Of a DNA stretch of 64,000 bases, positions 35,378 to 43,021 are shown piece by piece. The translations under genes were made by a program, and so were the position numbers. The stretch covers positions 9,052,001 to 9,116,000 of the forward strand of contig NZ_JACCBA010000001.1 of assembly GCF_013409365.1 (NCBI RefSeq). The letters are read 5' to 3'. Origin of the DNA: Actinomadura luteofluorescens (GTDB lineage Bacteria > Actinomycetota > Actinomycetes > Streptosporangiales > Streptosporangiaceae). Every line of letters starts with the position of its first letter. Positions within the stretch are counted from its first letter, which is position 1. The notes beneath the pieces were generated by a model that was given only the letters and a program-made list of their open reading frames with translations, did no database searches and was not told the DNA's origin.

Positions 35378-35772
35378 GACTGGAGCTCCAGCAGGTTCCC
35401 GCCGGGGTCGCGCAGATGGGCGGTGCGCAGCCCCGGCCCCCACTCGGGGCGGTCTTGCGGCCCGGCCACCTGGACGGCGCCGAGCCCGCGGAGCGTCGCG
35501 GCCGCCTCGTCCACGTCGTCCACGCGCAGCACCAGCATCGAGCCGTCCTGCCCGGACGGCGCAGGCAGGCCCGCGGTGCCGACGGCCTTCGCCATCCTGG
35601 AGCGCCCCATGACGACCAGGGCGGCCTCGCCCCGCAGGTCCCAGTTCGCGTACTCGGCCTCCGGGATCAGCTTGACCGGGTCGATCCCGTGCAGCGCGCG
35701 CAGCGCCGCCTCGTAGAAGCCCGCGCAGGCGCGGAAGTCGTCCACCAGAAGGCGCGGATACAGCGCGTCCAT
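35371..35772 (-). CDS. VOC-family (glyoxalase-like) protein
   Basis: The 133-residue product has the beta-alpha-beta pattern of vicinal-oxygen-chelate proteins: YPRLLVDDFRACAGFYEAAL at the start, MLVLRVDDVDEAAATL in the middle, and TAHLRDPGGNLLELQSY with the C-terminal Glu ligand. It overlaps the histidine kinase 3' end by seven bases and diverges from the MarR gene. That neighbour may regulate it. Members range from glyoxalases to resistance proteins, so no substrate is claimed. Confidence 0.87.
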   Translation of the reverse strand: MDALYPRLLVDDFRACAGFYEAALRALHGIDPVKLIPEAEYANWDLRGEAALVVMGRSRMAKAVGTAGLPAPSGQDGSMLVLRVDDVDEAAATLRGLGAVQVAGPQDRPEWGPGLRTAHLRDPGGNLLELQSY

Positions 35773-35793
35773 GCCGTCCCCTATTCATGGGTG

Positions 35794-35822
35794 TTCACCA
35801 ATGATTGGGGTAACCCTACAAT
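35794..35822 (+). promoter_or_regulatory. marR promoter with operator in the spacer
   Basis: TTCACC (35794-35799), a 17-base spacer and TACAAT (35817-35822) form a promoter ending six bases before the ATG at 35829, so the message should be leaderless. The perfect palindrome CCAATGATTGG (35798-35808) lies inside the spacer. MarR proteins bind such palindromes. Autoregulation, together with control of the divergent VOC gene, is likely. Confidence 0.6.
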
Positions 35823-35828
35823 AGGCGG

Positions 35829-36374
35829 ATGGACGAGACCGCCGGACCGCTGCCGCCCCGCCTGCTCGGGATCACCACGTTCGTGCTCGCCCAGGTCGGG
35901 CGGGCCGGACGCGTGCGGATGGGCCGGATGATGGACGAGCACGGCCTCGGCCTCTGGCACTTCGCCGTCCTGTCCGCGCTGGACGACGCCGCGCCCGCCT
36001 CGCAGCGCGACCTGGGCGCCCGGCTGCGCATCGACCCGAGCGACCTCGTCGAGGTCGTGGGCCGTCTGGAGGGGGCCGGCCTCGTCCGCCGCGAGCGCGA
36101 CCCGGCCGACCGCCGGCGCTACGTGGTCGAGCTGACCGGGCGGGGCCGCGCGGAACTGGACGAGGTCACCCGCCGCGCGGCCGAGCTGGACGCCGCGCTG
36201 CTGGCGCCGCTCACCCCGGATGACCGGGCCGCCTTCGAGCGCATCGCCCGCGTCCTGCTCGCCCACCACGACCCGCGGGCGCGGCCGGGGCGCGCCGAGG
36301 CCCCGGCGCCGCCGAGCGCGCCGGGGCCGGGGGACGCGCCGCCTACTCGAAAAGGTCGGGCTGCTCGCGGGTGA
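35829..36374 (+). CDS. MarR-family transcriptional regulator
   Basis: The 181-residue product has a MarR winged helix: LWHFAVLSALDDAAPASQRDLGARL, SDLVEVVGRLEGAGLVRRERDPADRRRYVVELT. It has the dimerisation helices on either side and a Pro/Ala-rich tail of ~35 residues. It is divergent from the VOC gene, and its promoter contains a palindrome. The final 32 bases overlap the class II aldolase gene tail to tail. Confidence 0.92.
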   Translation: MDETAGPLPPRLLGITTFVLAQVGRAGRVRMGRMMDEHGLGLWHFAVLSALDDAAPASQRDLGARLRIDPSDLVEVVGRLEGAGLVRRERDPADRRRYVVELTGRGRAELDEVTRRAAELDAALLAPLTPDDRAAFERIARVLLAHHDPRARPGRAEAPAPPSAPGPGDAPPTRKGRAARG

Positions 36375-37137
36375 TCTGGTCGTAGAGGGGCTGGTAGTTG
36401 ATCCAGCCGACCAGGTCGTTGCCGATCTGCTCGTGGGTCAGGACGGCGTTGTCGTGCTCGATCGGGACGACCTGCCCCGCGGCCTTGGCCAGCAGCTGCA
36501 CCTGGCAGGAGCGCTCCATTGTGATGAACCACCAGGCGGCGGCGTCCACGGTGTCGCCGACGGTCAGCAGGCCGTGGTTGCGCAGGATGACGGCCTTGTG
36601 GCCGCCGAGGGCGGCGGCGATGCGCTTGCCCTCCTCCAGGTCGGTGACGACGCCGGTGTAGTCGTCGAACAGGCCGTGGTCCTGGTAGAACGCGCACACG
36701 TCCTGGGTGATGGGCTCCAGCTTCTGGCCGAGCGCCGAGATCGCCCGTCCGTGGGTGGAGTGGCTGTGCGCGGCGGCCACCACGTCCGGGCGCGCCTGGT
36801 GCACCTGCGAGTGGATCGCGAACGCCGCCTCGTTGACCGGGTAGCGGCCCTCGACGACCTTGCCCGCGTGGTTGACCAGGATCAGGTCGCTGACCCGGAT
36901 GTGCTTGAACGACATGCCGAACGGGTTCACCCAGAAATGGTCGGTGCGCTCGGGGTCGCGGGCGGTGATGTGCCCGGCCACGCCCTCCTCGAAGCCGAGC
37001 TTGCCGAAGACGCGCAGCGCGGCGGCGAGGCGCTCCTTGCGGTGCCGGCGCTCGTCCGCGACGTCGTCGAACGTGGGCGGCAGCCGGAAGATCAGGTCGG
37101 TCGGCAGCTTCTCCAGGAACTCTTCCTCGTCGGACAT
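36343..37137 (-). CDS. Class II aldolase/adducin-family protein
   Basis: From ATG 37137 the product has 264 residues. The aldolase II fold is shown by EEGVAGHITARDPERTDHFWVNPFG, the zinc-site AAAHSHSTHGRA (two histidines) and ILRNHGLLTVGDTV (third His). Family members include fuculose-phosphate aldolases, but many actinomycete copies of this length with the VNPFGMSF motif have no known substrate. It is divergent from a PucR regulator across 126 bases containing an inverted repeat, so it is a likely target of that regulator. Confidence 0.9.
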   Translation of the reverse strand: MSDEEEFLEKLPTDLIFRLPPTFDDVADERRHRKERLAAALRVFGKLGFEEGVAGHITARDPERTDHFWVNPFGMSFKHIRVSDLILVNHAGKVVEGRYPVNEAAFAIHSQVHQARPDVVAAAHSHSTHGRAISALGQKLEPITQDVCAFYQDHGLFDDYTGVVTDLEEGKRIAAALGGHKAVILRNHGLLTVGDTVDAAAWWFITMERSCQVQLLAKAAGQVVPIEHDNAVLTHEQIGNDLVGWINYQPLYDQITREQPDLFE

Positions 37138-37226
37138 CGCGCACTCCTCGGGCTCGTCTCCCGACCACCGAACACCATGGCCCCGCCCTCCGGCTAGACC
37201 GGCGGCGCCCAATGCCGCGCGCCCGA

Positions 37227-37243
37227 TTGTCCGGACGGGACAA
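37227..37243. promoter_or_regulatory. Inverted repeat in aldolase/pucR intergenic region
   Basis: TTGTCC-N5-GGACAA is a perfect inverted repeat. TTGTCC could also serve as the -35 of the PucR gene, with CAGAAT (37252-37257) as a -10 six bases before the ATG. Placement over a promoter between divergent genes suggests binding by the PucR protein. Confidence 0.5.
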
Positions 37244-37263
37244 CCAGGACGCAGAATGGAGGG

Positions 37264-38412
37264 ATGGAGCCCAGCCCAGGAGACCGGTTCCTGCGGTTGC
37301 TGATCGAGCACACCGACGACCCCGTGCTGCTGGAGGCGACGGTCCGCGCCGCCCGCGGCCGGTCGGAGCTGGTGGCCGCGCTGCCGGAGGAGGAGACCAG
37401 GCGGCACACCCGCGCCCTGGTCCACGGGGTGCTCGCCGCGCTGGAGGACGGCGAGCCGGGCGAGGAGGTCCTCGCGGCCGCGGAGCGGCTCGGCTCGGAC
37501 CGGGCCCGGCAGGGCGTGCCGGTCGCGGCGTTCCTGGACGGCTTCCAGGCGGGCCGCGCCCACCTCGTCCGGGCCCTCGTCGCCGACGGCCGCCGGATGG
37601 GCGTCCCGGACGCGGCGCTGCTGGACGGCGTGACCCGCATCGACGAGATCACCACCGCGCTCGTGCGGCGGATGGTCCACGCGCACCGGGTCGCCGAGCT
37701 GGAGATGGCGCGGACCGTCCGCGAGGGGCGCCTCCAGATGCTCCGGCAGCTGCTGCACGGCGAGGCCGTCCCCGTGCTCGCGCCGCTCGACCCCCGCGCC
37801 GCCTACCACTGCGTGGTGTCCGACGTCAGCGACCCCGCCGTGGCGGGACGGCTGGAGTCGGCGCTCACCGCCGCCGGGCCGGGGCTGTGCGGGCTCGTCG
37901 ACGGGCGGCTCGCGGCCCTCGTCGCCCGGCTGCCCGGGCCGCGGGGCCCGCTCGCCGGGCCGTCCGGGCCGCTGCTGGTGGCGGCCCCGCCCGCCCGGCC
38001 CGGCGAGGTCGCCCCGATGTACGCGCTCGGTCGGCGGGCGCTGCGGGCGGGCGCCGCCGCCGGGCTCACCGGCATGCGGGAGCTGGCCGACCTCGCGCTG
38101 CTCACCGTCACCGAGGCCGAGCCGGAGCTCGGAGGCCTGCTCGCGGGCGCGCTGCTGGCGGGCCTCGACCCCGGCGAGCCGTTCCACCGGGAGCTGGCCG
38201 AGACCGCGCTGGCCTACCTCGACCACGGCGGCCGGATCGAGCCGACGGCCGCGGCGCTGCACGTCCACGGCAACACGGTGAAGTACCGGATCCGCCGCTT
38301 CCAGGAGCTGGCCGGGCGGCCGCTGCTCGATCCCGGCGCGGGCGCGGCGGTGTCGCGCACCGCGAACTGGTGGTGGGCCCTGCACCGCTGGCTTGCGGGG
38401 TCCGGGACGTGA
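37264..38412 (+). CDS. PucR/CdaR-family transcriptional regulator
   Basis: The 382-residue product has the C-terminal PucR helix-turn-helix (ALHVHGNTVKYRIRRFQELAG). The middle region is degraded GGDEF-like, and the N-terminal helical domain is like that of the PucR protein at 10041-11219. It is divergent from the class II aldolase gene and probably controls it. The message appears leaderless, with a -10-like box six bases before the ATG. Confidence 0.88.
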   Translation: MEPSPGDRFLRLLIEHTDDPVLLEATVRAARGRSELVAALPEEETRRHTRALVHGVLAALEDGEPGEEVLAAAERLGSDRARQGVPVAAFLDGFQAGRAHLVRALVADGRRMGVPDAALLDGVTRIDEITTALVRRMVHAHRVAELEMARTVREGRLQMLRQLLHGEAVPVLAPLDPRAAYHCVVSDVSDPAVAGRLESALTAAGPGLCGLVDGRLAALVARLPGPRGPLAGPSGPLLVAAPPARPGEVAPMYALGRRALRAGAAAGLTGMRELADLALLTVTEAEPELGGLLAGALLAGLDPGEPFHRELAETALAYLDHGGRIEPTAAALHVHGNTVKYRIRRFQELAGRPLLDPGAGAAVSRTANWWWALHRWLAGSGT

Positions 38413-38482
38413 ACCGCCGCGGCGGCATGTATCTATTGGTGGGAGTGTTCCGCGGGGGACGCCCGAGAGAGCGGAGGAGCCG

Positions 38483-39349
38483 GTGAACGCACCGAGGATC
38501 GGCGCCGTGATGTGGCCCATGCAGTCCTGGCCGGAGGCCGGGGAGCTGTGGCGGCGTGCCGAGGACCTCGGCTTCCGGCACGCGTGGGTGTACGACCACA
38601 TCGCCTGGCGCGGGACGACGCCCTGGTACGACGCCTACACCACGCTCGCCGCGGCCGCGGCGGTCACCTCGCGCGTCCGCATCGGCACGCTGGTGACCTC
38701 GCCGAACTTCCGGCATCCCGTGCCGACCGCGCACGCGATCAAGACGATCGACCACGTGAGCGGCGGGCGCCTGACCGTCGGCATCGGGGCGGGCGGCACG
38801 CGCCGCGCGTCCGACGCCGGGACCATCGGCCCCGACTGGAGCCCGGACGAGCGCGCCTCCCGGTTCGCCGAATGGGTGGAACTGCTGGACCGCCTGCTGA
38901 CCGGCCCCGAGACCACCTTCGAGGGGGAGTTCTACACCGCTCGCGAGGTCGTGCAGGAACCCGGCTGCGTCCAGCGACCCCGGGTGCCGCTCGTCATCGC
39001 GGGGAACGGCCCGCGCGGGATGCGTGTCGCCGCCCGGCACGGCACCGGCTGGGTGACCAGCGCCCACGGCGCGGGAGACGAGCCGTACGGCATCGTCCGC
39101 TCCCGGCTGGACGCCCTGCGCGCCGCGTGCGACGCCGAAGGCCGCCGCCTCGACGATCTCGTCCTGCTGACCGGCTTCAACGAGGAGCCCTGGCTGGAGT
39201 CGGCCGGCGCGTTCGCCGACCTGGCCGGCCGCTACGCCGAACTCGGCATCACCGAGATCGCGCTGCACTGGCCCCGCCCCGGCTCGCCGTTCGAGGCGGA
39301 CATGAAGGTCTTCGAGGCGATCGCCGCCGAGCACGGCGAGCCCCGCTGA
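38483..39349 (+). CDS. LLM-class F420-type oxidoreductase
   Basis: From GTG 38483, behind a GGAGGAGC site, the product has 288 residues. The luciferase-like TIM barrel shows AWVYDHIAWRG, AAAAVTSRVRIGTLVTSPNFRHPV and GRLTVGIGAGGTRRA, the pattern of F420-dependent LLM enzymes. Flavin or F420 is the expected cofactor. Its stop overlaps the SMR gene start (TGATG), so the two are coupled. The substrate is unknown. Confidence 0.9.
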   Translation: MNAPRIGAVMWPMQSWPEAGELWRRAEDLGFRHAWVYDHIAWRGTTPWYDAYTTLAAAAAVTSRVRIGTLVTSPNFRHPVPTAHAIKTIDHVSGGRLTVGIGAGGTRRASDAGTIGPDWSPDERASRFAEWVELLDRLLTGPETTFEGEFYTAREVVQEPGCVQRPRVPLVIAGNGPRGMRVAARHGTGWVTSAHGAGDEPYGIVRSRLDALRAACDAEGRRLDDLVLLTGFNEEPWLESAGAFADLAGRYAELGITEIALHWPRPGSPFEADMKVFEAIAAEHGEPR

Positions 39350-39678
39350 TGCCGTTCGTCCTGCTCGGCCTCGCGATCGCCTTCGAGGTGACGGCGACGC
39401 TGGCGATGCGCGCATCCGAAGGCTTCACCCGGCCGGGTCCCTCGGTGATCGTCGTGGCCGGGTACCTGATCTCCTTCGTCTTCATGGCCAGGGCGCTGAC
39501 GTCGCTGAACGTCGGGCCCGTCTACGCCATCTGGTCCGCGCTCGGCACGATCGGCGCGTTCGCGGGCGGTGTGCTGCTGTTCGACGAGCCGGTCAGGCCG
39601 CTGACCATCGCGGGCGCCGTCATCATCGTGCTCGGCGTCGTCGTGATGAACCTGGGCGGCGGGGTGCACCAGGGCTGA
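39349..39678 (+). CDS. SMR-family small multidrug-resistance-type transporter
   Basis: The product has 109 residues and four membrane helices, the standard SMR size. The functional Glu lies in the first helix (LLGLAIAFEVTATLAMRAS), and the second to third helix has GPVYAIWSALGTIGAF, the SMR signature. SMR proteins export cationic compounds or guanidinium in exchange for protons, as antiparallel dimers. The paired partner gene common for heterodimeric types is not present, so it is probably a homodimer. Confidence 0.92.
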   Translation: MPFVLLGLAIAFEVTATLAMRASEGFTRPGPSVIVVAGYLISFVFMARALTSLNVGPVYAIWSALGTIGAFAGGVLLFDEPVRPLTIAGAVIIVLGVVVMNLGGGVHQG

Positions 39679-39700
39679 CCTCGGGGCGTGTTCGCCCGGC

Positions 39701-40549
39701 TCAGGCCTCGGCCGGCGTGGAGACGCGCTGCTGCTCCAGCTGGCCGCCGATCAGCTCGGTCGGCGTGCAGCCCGACAGCGTGCGGAAGTCGCGGTTGAGA
39801 TGGGCCTGGTCGTAGTAACCGCAGGCGAACGCGGCCTCGGCGATCCCGGCGCCGCCGAGGAGCAGCCCGACGGCGCGCTGGAAGCGCAGCACCCGCCCCA
39901 TCACCTTGGGCGGCAGCCCGGCCTGCTCCCGGAACCGGTGGGTCAGGTGCTTGCGGCTCCAGCCGACGTCGGCGGCGAGGTCGGCGACCGACACGGCGCG
40001 GTCCCCGTCCAGCAGCCGCCACGCCCGGACCACCTCCCGGTCGGGGGCGGGGCCGGCGTCGAGGCGGCGCAGGAGGAAGGCGTCCAGGATGGCGAACCGC
40101 GCGCCCCAGGTCGGCGCGTCGCCGAGCCGCTCGACCAGCGTCCGCGCCTCCCGGCCGAGCAGGTCGGGCAGGTCGGCGGCGGCGTTGGTGAGCCGCGCCA
40201 TCGGGACGCCGAGCAGCGTGTAGGCGCCGAGCGGGGTCACGTCGAGCTGGATGCCGCGCTGCCCGCCGGGGCTGAGGTACATGCCGTGGCCGTCGTGCAT
40301 CCCCGCGACGAACGATCCGTACGCGCGGTCGGCCACCCCCGGGTCGGGGACCTCCAGGTGGAGCGGCGGGCCCAGGTTGAGGATCATCACGGTGGTGCGG
40401 GTGGGCAGGGTCCGCATCCGGGACGGCACGGCCTCGGTCTCCCAGTAGCCGTCGTAGGCGCGCAGGAAGGGGCGCAGCGCGGGATGGGGGCGGCCCCGCG
40501 CCAGGCACCAGCCGCCCCGGTCGCTGAACTCGACCGGCCTGTCGCTCAT
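39701..40549 (-). CDS. AraC-family transcriptional regulator
   Basis: The 282-residue product has a C-terminal AraC/XylS DNA-binding domain with two helix-turn-helices: SVADLAADVGWSRKHLTHRFREQAGLPPKVMGRVLRF and ACGYYDQAHLNRDFRTLSG. The N-terminal effector region (MILNLGPPLHL..., DVTPLGAYTLLGVP) resembles the DUF6597 type. It is convergent with the SMR gene. The target is unknown. Confidence 0.9.
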   Translation of the reverse strand: MSDRPVEFSDRGGWCLARGRPHPALRPFLRAYDGYWETEAVPSRMRTLPTRTTVMILNLGPPLHLEVPDPGVADRAYGSFVAGMHDGHGMYLSPGGQRGIQLDVTPLGAYTLLGVPMARLTNAAADLPDLLGREARTLVERLGDAPTWGARFAILDAFLLRRLDAGPAPDREVVRAWRLLDGDRAVSVADLAADVGWSRKHLTHRFREQAGLPPKVMGRVLRFQRAVGLLLGGAGIAEAAFACGYYDQAHLNRDFRTLSGCTPTELIGGQLEQQRVSTPAEA

Positions 40550-40585
40550 GGGGCCAGTCCTACCACGTGAGGGTGACGGGACGGG

Positions 40586-41335
40586 CTACTCGTACACCTG
40601 CCCGCACACGGCGATGCGGGCCAGGTCCGCCCAGCTCATCGTGGTGATCGTGCGGACGTAGGAGCGCGCCGGCTGCTCCCCGGGGCCGGCCGGCAGGGGC
40701 ACGCGGGCGCCGTCGGCCGCGTCCCAGCCGCCGAGGCTGCCCGCCACCGCGCACTCCAGGTACGTCGCCGGGTCGAAGTTGTACCAGCGGGCCGGGGTGG
40801 CGCGGGCGCCCGAGCCGGGCGGCCGGGGCGCCGGCACGCCGAACCGGGCCCGCGGGCCCGGGGGAGCGGACAGGAAGTCCTCCAGATCGGCGATCTGGGA
40901 GAGCAGGACCCGCTCCCAGTCGGCGTACCCGTCCGGCTCGTCGCCGGGCAGCGACAGGTCCTCGCCGCTCCAGGCGGGGTCGAAGGCCGCGGGCGGCGTG
41001 GTGGCGGCCGCCGCGAACATGGCCGCCACGTCGTCGGGCTCCAGGTGCGCCTGGCCGGCGAGCGTGGCGCCGACCTTCCACAGCGAGCGCAGGAACGCCG
41101 AAAGCGACCACGAGGCCGCCCTCGCCTCCTGGCCGAGCTGCAGGAACACCAGGTACAGGTCGCGGTTGGTGCGCACGGCGGGCCCCGGCGGGCCGTCCAC
41201 CCAGTACATCTGCCGGTGCCGGACGCCGCTCTCCAGGACCATGACCTGGGCCAGCGCGGAGATCCGGGAGTCGTGCGCCGCGACGCGGAAGGCGTTGCCG
41301 AGGTCGTCCTGCCGCATGACGTCCCAGGTGTCCAT
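40586..41335 (-). CDS. Uncharacterised conserved-looking protein
   Basis: From ATG 41335 the frame has 249 residues with good actinomycete codon use. It is soluble and Trp/Asp-rich, with no signal or membrane segment. Recognisable features are an N-terminal WDVMRQDDLGNAFRV stretch, a QMYWVDG repeat-like turn, ALDPAWSGEDL-like acidic segments and a C-terminal TMSWADLARIAVCGQVYE. The opening resembles SPOR-associated DUF families seen in actinomycetes, but I cannot place it. A strong terminator separates it from the aldehyde dehydrogenase upstream. Confidence 0.7.
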   Translation of the reverse strand: MDTWDVMRQDDLGNAFRVAAHDSRISALAQVMVLESGVRHRQMYWVDGPPGPAVRTNRDLYLVFLQLGQEARAASWSLSAFLRSLWKVGATLAGQAHLEPDDVAAMFAAAATTPPAAFDPAWSGEDLSLPGDEPDGYADWERVLLSQIADLEDFLSAPPGPRARFGVPAPRPPGSGARATPARWYNFDPATYLECAVAGSLGGWDAADGARVPLPAGPGEQPARSYVRTITTMSWADLARIAVCGQVYE

Positions 41336-41394
41336 CCGGCTCCTCCACGGTCGGTGCGGTGATCCACGCCCCCCGTCCGGAAAGTGTCCCATGT

Positions 41395-41430
41395 CCGGTG
41401 GGGGCGCGGCGGTCGCCGCGCCCCCACCGG
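41395..41430 (-). terminator. Strong hairpin after aldehyde dehydrogenase
   Basis: A perfect 17-bp stem (41395-41411 with 41414-41430) lies seven bases beyond the aldehyde dehydrogenase stop. It should end that message before the unknown gene at 40586-41335. Confidence 0.75.
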
Positions 41431-41436
41431 AGGTGC

Positions 41437-42846
41437 TCAGGCCTTCGAGCGGTAGATCACCTGGAGCTCGGTGAACCCGTACAGTCCCCACGGGCCGTTC
41501 TCCACGCCGACGCCGCTCCACTTGAACCCGCCGAACGGCTGGTTGGGGGCGAGGGCCAGGTGGGTGTTGACCCAGGCGGTGCCGCACTCCAGCCGCCCCG
41601 CGACCTCCGCGGCCCGGTCGGCGTCGGTGCCCCACACCGACCCGGACAGCCCGAAGTGGGTGCCGTTGGCGCGCGCGATGGCGTCCTCCAGATCGGTGTA
41701 CCTGACGATCGGCAGCGCGGGGCCGAACTGCTCCTCGTCCACGATCCGGGTGCCGTCGGAGACGTCGGCGAGGATCGTCGGCTCGAAGAAGTAGCCGGGC
41801 CCGTCGATCGGCCCGCCGCCCGCCGCCGCGCGGGCCCCGCCCGCGATCGCGTCGGCGACCAGCTCGCCGACCCGCTCGTACTGCGGCCGGTTGTTGATCG
41901 GCCCGTACTGGACGCCCTCGTCCATCCCGTTGCCGACCCGCGCGGCCCTGGCGCGCTCGGCGAGCGCGTCCACCACGTCCCCGTAGAGCGCCTCCGGGAC
42001 GTACACGCGCTTGATCGCCGAGCAGACCTGCCCGTTGTTCTGGAACGCGGCGCCGAAGAGCCTGTCGGCGACCGCGGCCGGGTCGGCGTCGTCGAGCAGG
42101 ATCGCCGGGTCGTTGCCGCCGAGCTCCAGCGTGACGCGCTTCAGGTCGGGCGCCGCCGCGGCCGCGACGCGCTTGCCGGTCGCGACGCTGCCGGTGAAGC
42201 TGATCTTGCGGGGCACCTCGTGCGCGGTCATCCAGGCGCCGAGCTCGTCGCCGCCGGTGACGACGTTCAGCACGCCGGGCGGCAGGACGTCGCGCAGCAC
42301 CTCGCCGAGCTTCAGGCTCGACAGCGGGGTGAACGGGGACGGCTTGAGGACCATCGTGTTGCCCGCGAGCAGCGCCGGGGCGAGCTTCCAGATGCCGAGC
42401 AGCAGCGGGTAGTTCCACGGGGTGATCGCGGCGACCACGCCCATGGGCCGGCGCACGACCTCCACCCGCGCGCTCGCGTCGTCCTGGATGACCTCGCGCG
42501 GCAGTTCGAGGTCGGCGAAGTACTTCAGCCACACGCCCGCGCCGACGACCTCCATGGTCGCGTCGGCCAGGGGCTTGCCCTGCTCCAGCGTGAGGATCCG
42601 GCCGATCTCCTCGGACCTGGCGAACATGACGTCGGCCGCCGCGAGCAGGGCCTTGCGGCGCGCGGCCTCGTCGCGGCGCCAGTCGGCGTAGGCGGCCTGC
42701 GCCGAGGCCATCGCCGCGTCGAGCTGCTCCCGGGACGCGTCGGGCGCCTGCTCGGCCACCTCGCCGGTGGCCGGATCGATCACGCCGAAGGTGCCGGGCG
42801 CGGTCACGGCCCGGCCGTCGATGGTCATCGAGAAGTTCTCGGACAC
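41437..42846 (-). CDS. NAD(P)-dependent aldehyde dehydrogenase
   Basis: The 469-residue enzyme from GTG 42846 has all ALDH landmarks: ITPWNYP (cofactor site), VLKPSPFTPL, the catalytic Glu241 in ELGGND, and the nucleophile Cys275 in NNGQVCSAIKR. The C-terminal PFGGFKWSG follows. It oxidises aldehydes to acids; the substrate is not known. It is a monocistronic unit with a terminator behind it and its own 175-base upstream region. Confidence 0.95.
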   Translation of the reverse strand: MSENFSMTIDGRAVTAPGTFGVIDPATGEVAEQAPDASREQLDAAMASAQAAYADWRRDEAARRKALLAAADVMFARSEEIGRILTLEQGKPLADATMEVVGAGVWLKYFADLELPREVIQDDASARVEVVRRPMGVVAAITPWNYPLLLGIWKLAPALLAGNTMVLKPSPFTPLSSLKLGEVLRDVLPPGVLNVVTGGDELGAWMTAHEVPRKISFTGSVATGKRVAAAAAPDLKRVTLELGGNDPAILLDDADPAAVADRLFGAAFQNNGQVCSAIKRVYVPEALYGDVVDALAERARAARVGNGMDEGVQYGPINNRPQYERVGELVADAIAGGARAAAGGGPIDGPGYFFEPTILADVSDGTRIVDEEQFGPALPIVRYTDLEDAIARANGTHFGLSGSVWGTDADRAAEVAGRLECGTAWVNTHLALAPNQPFGGFKWSGVGVENGPWGLYGFTELQVIYRSKA

Positions 42847-43021
42847 CTGGGTCCTCCGCTCACGGGGTTTACCGAACGAGATTCAGTATTCCCCCTCGCC
42901 GTCCTCCTGACGAGGGGCCGGGGCCCCGGCGGCGGAACGGGCGGCCCGGGTGGGCGGCGTCGACCTGACCGGTTCCGGCGACATCCCGGCGAACGCGGGC
43001 CGGCGGAGAGAGGATCCCCCC

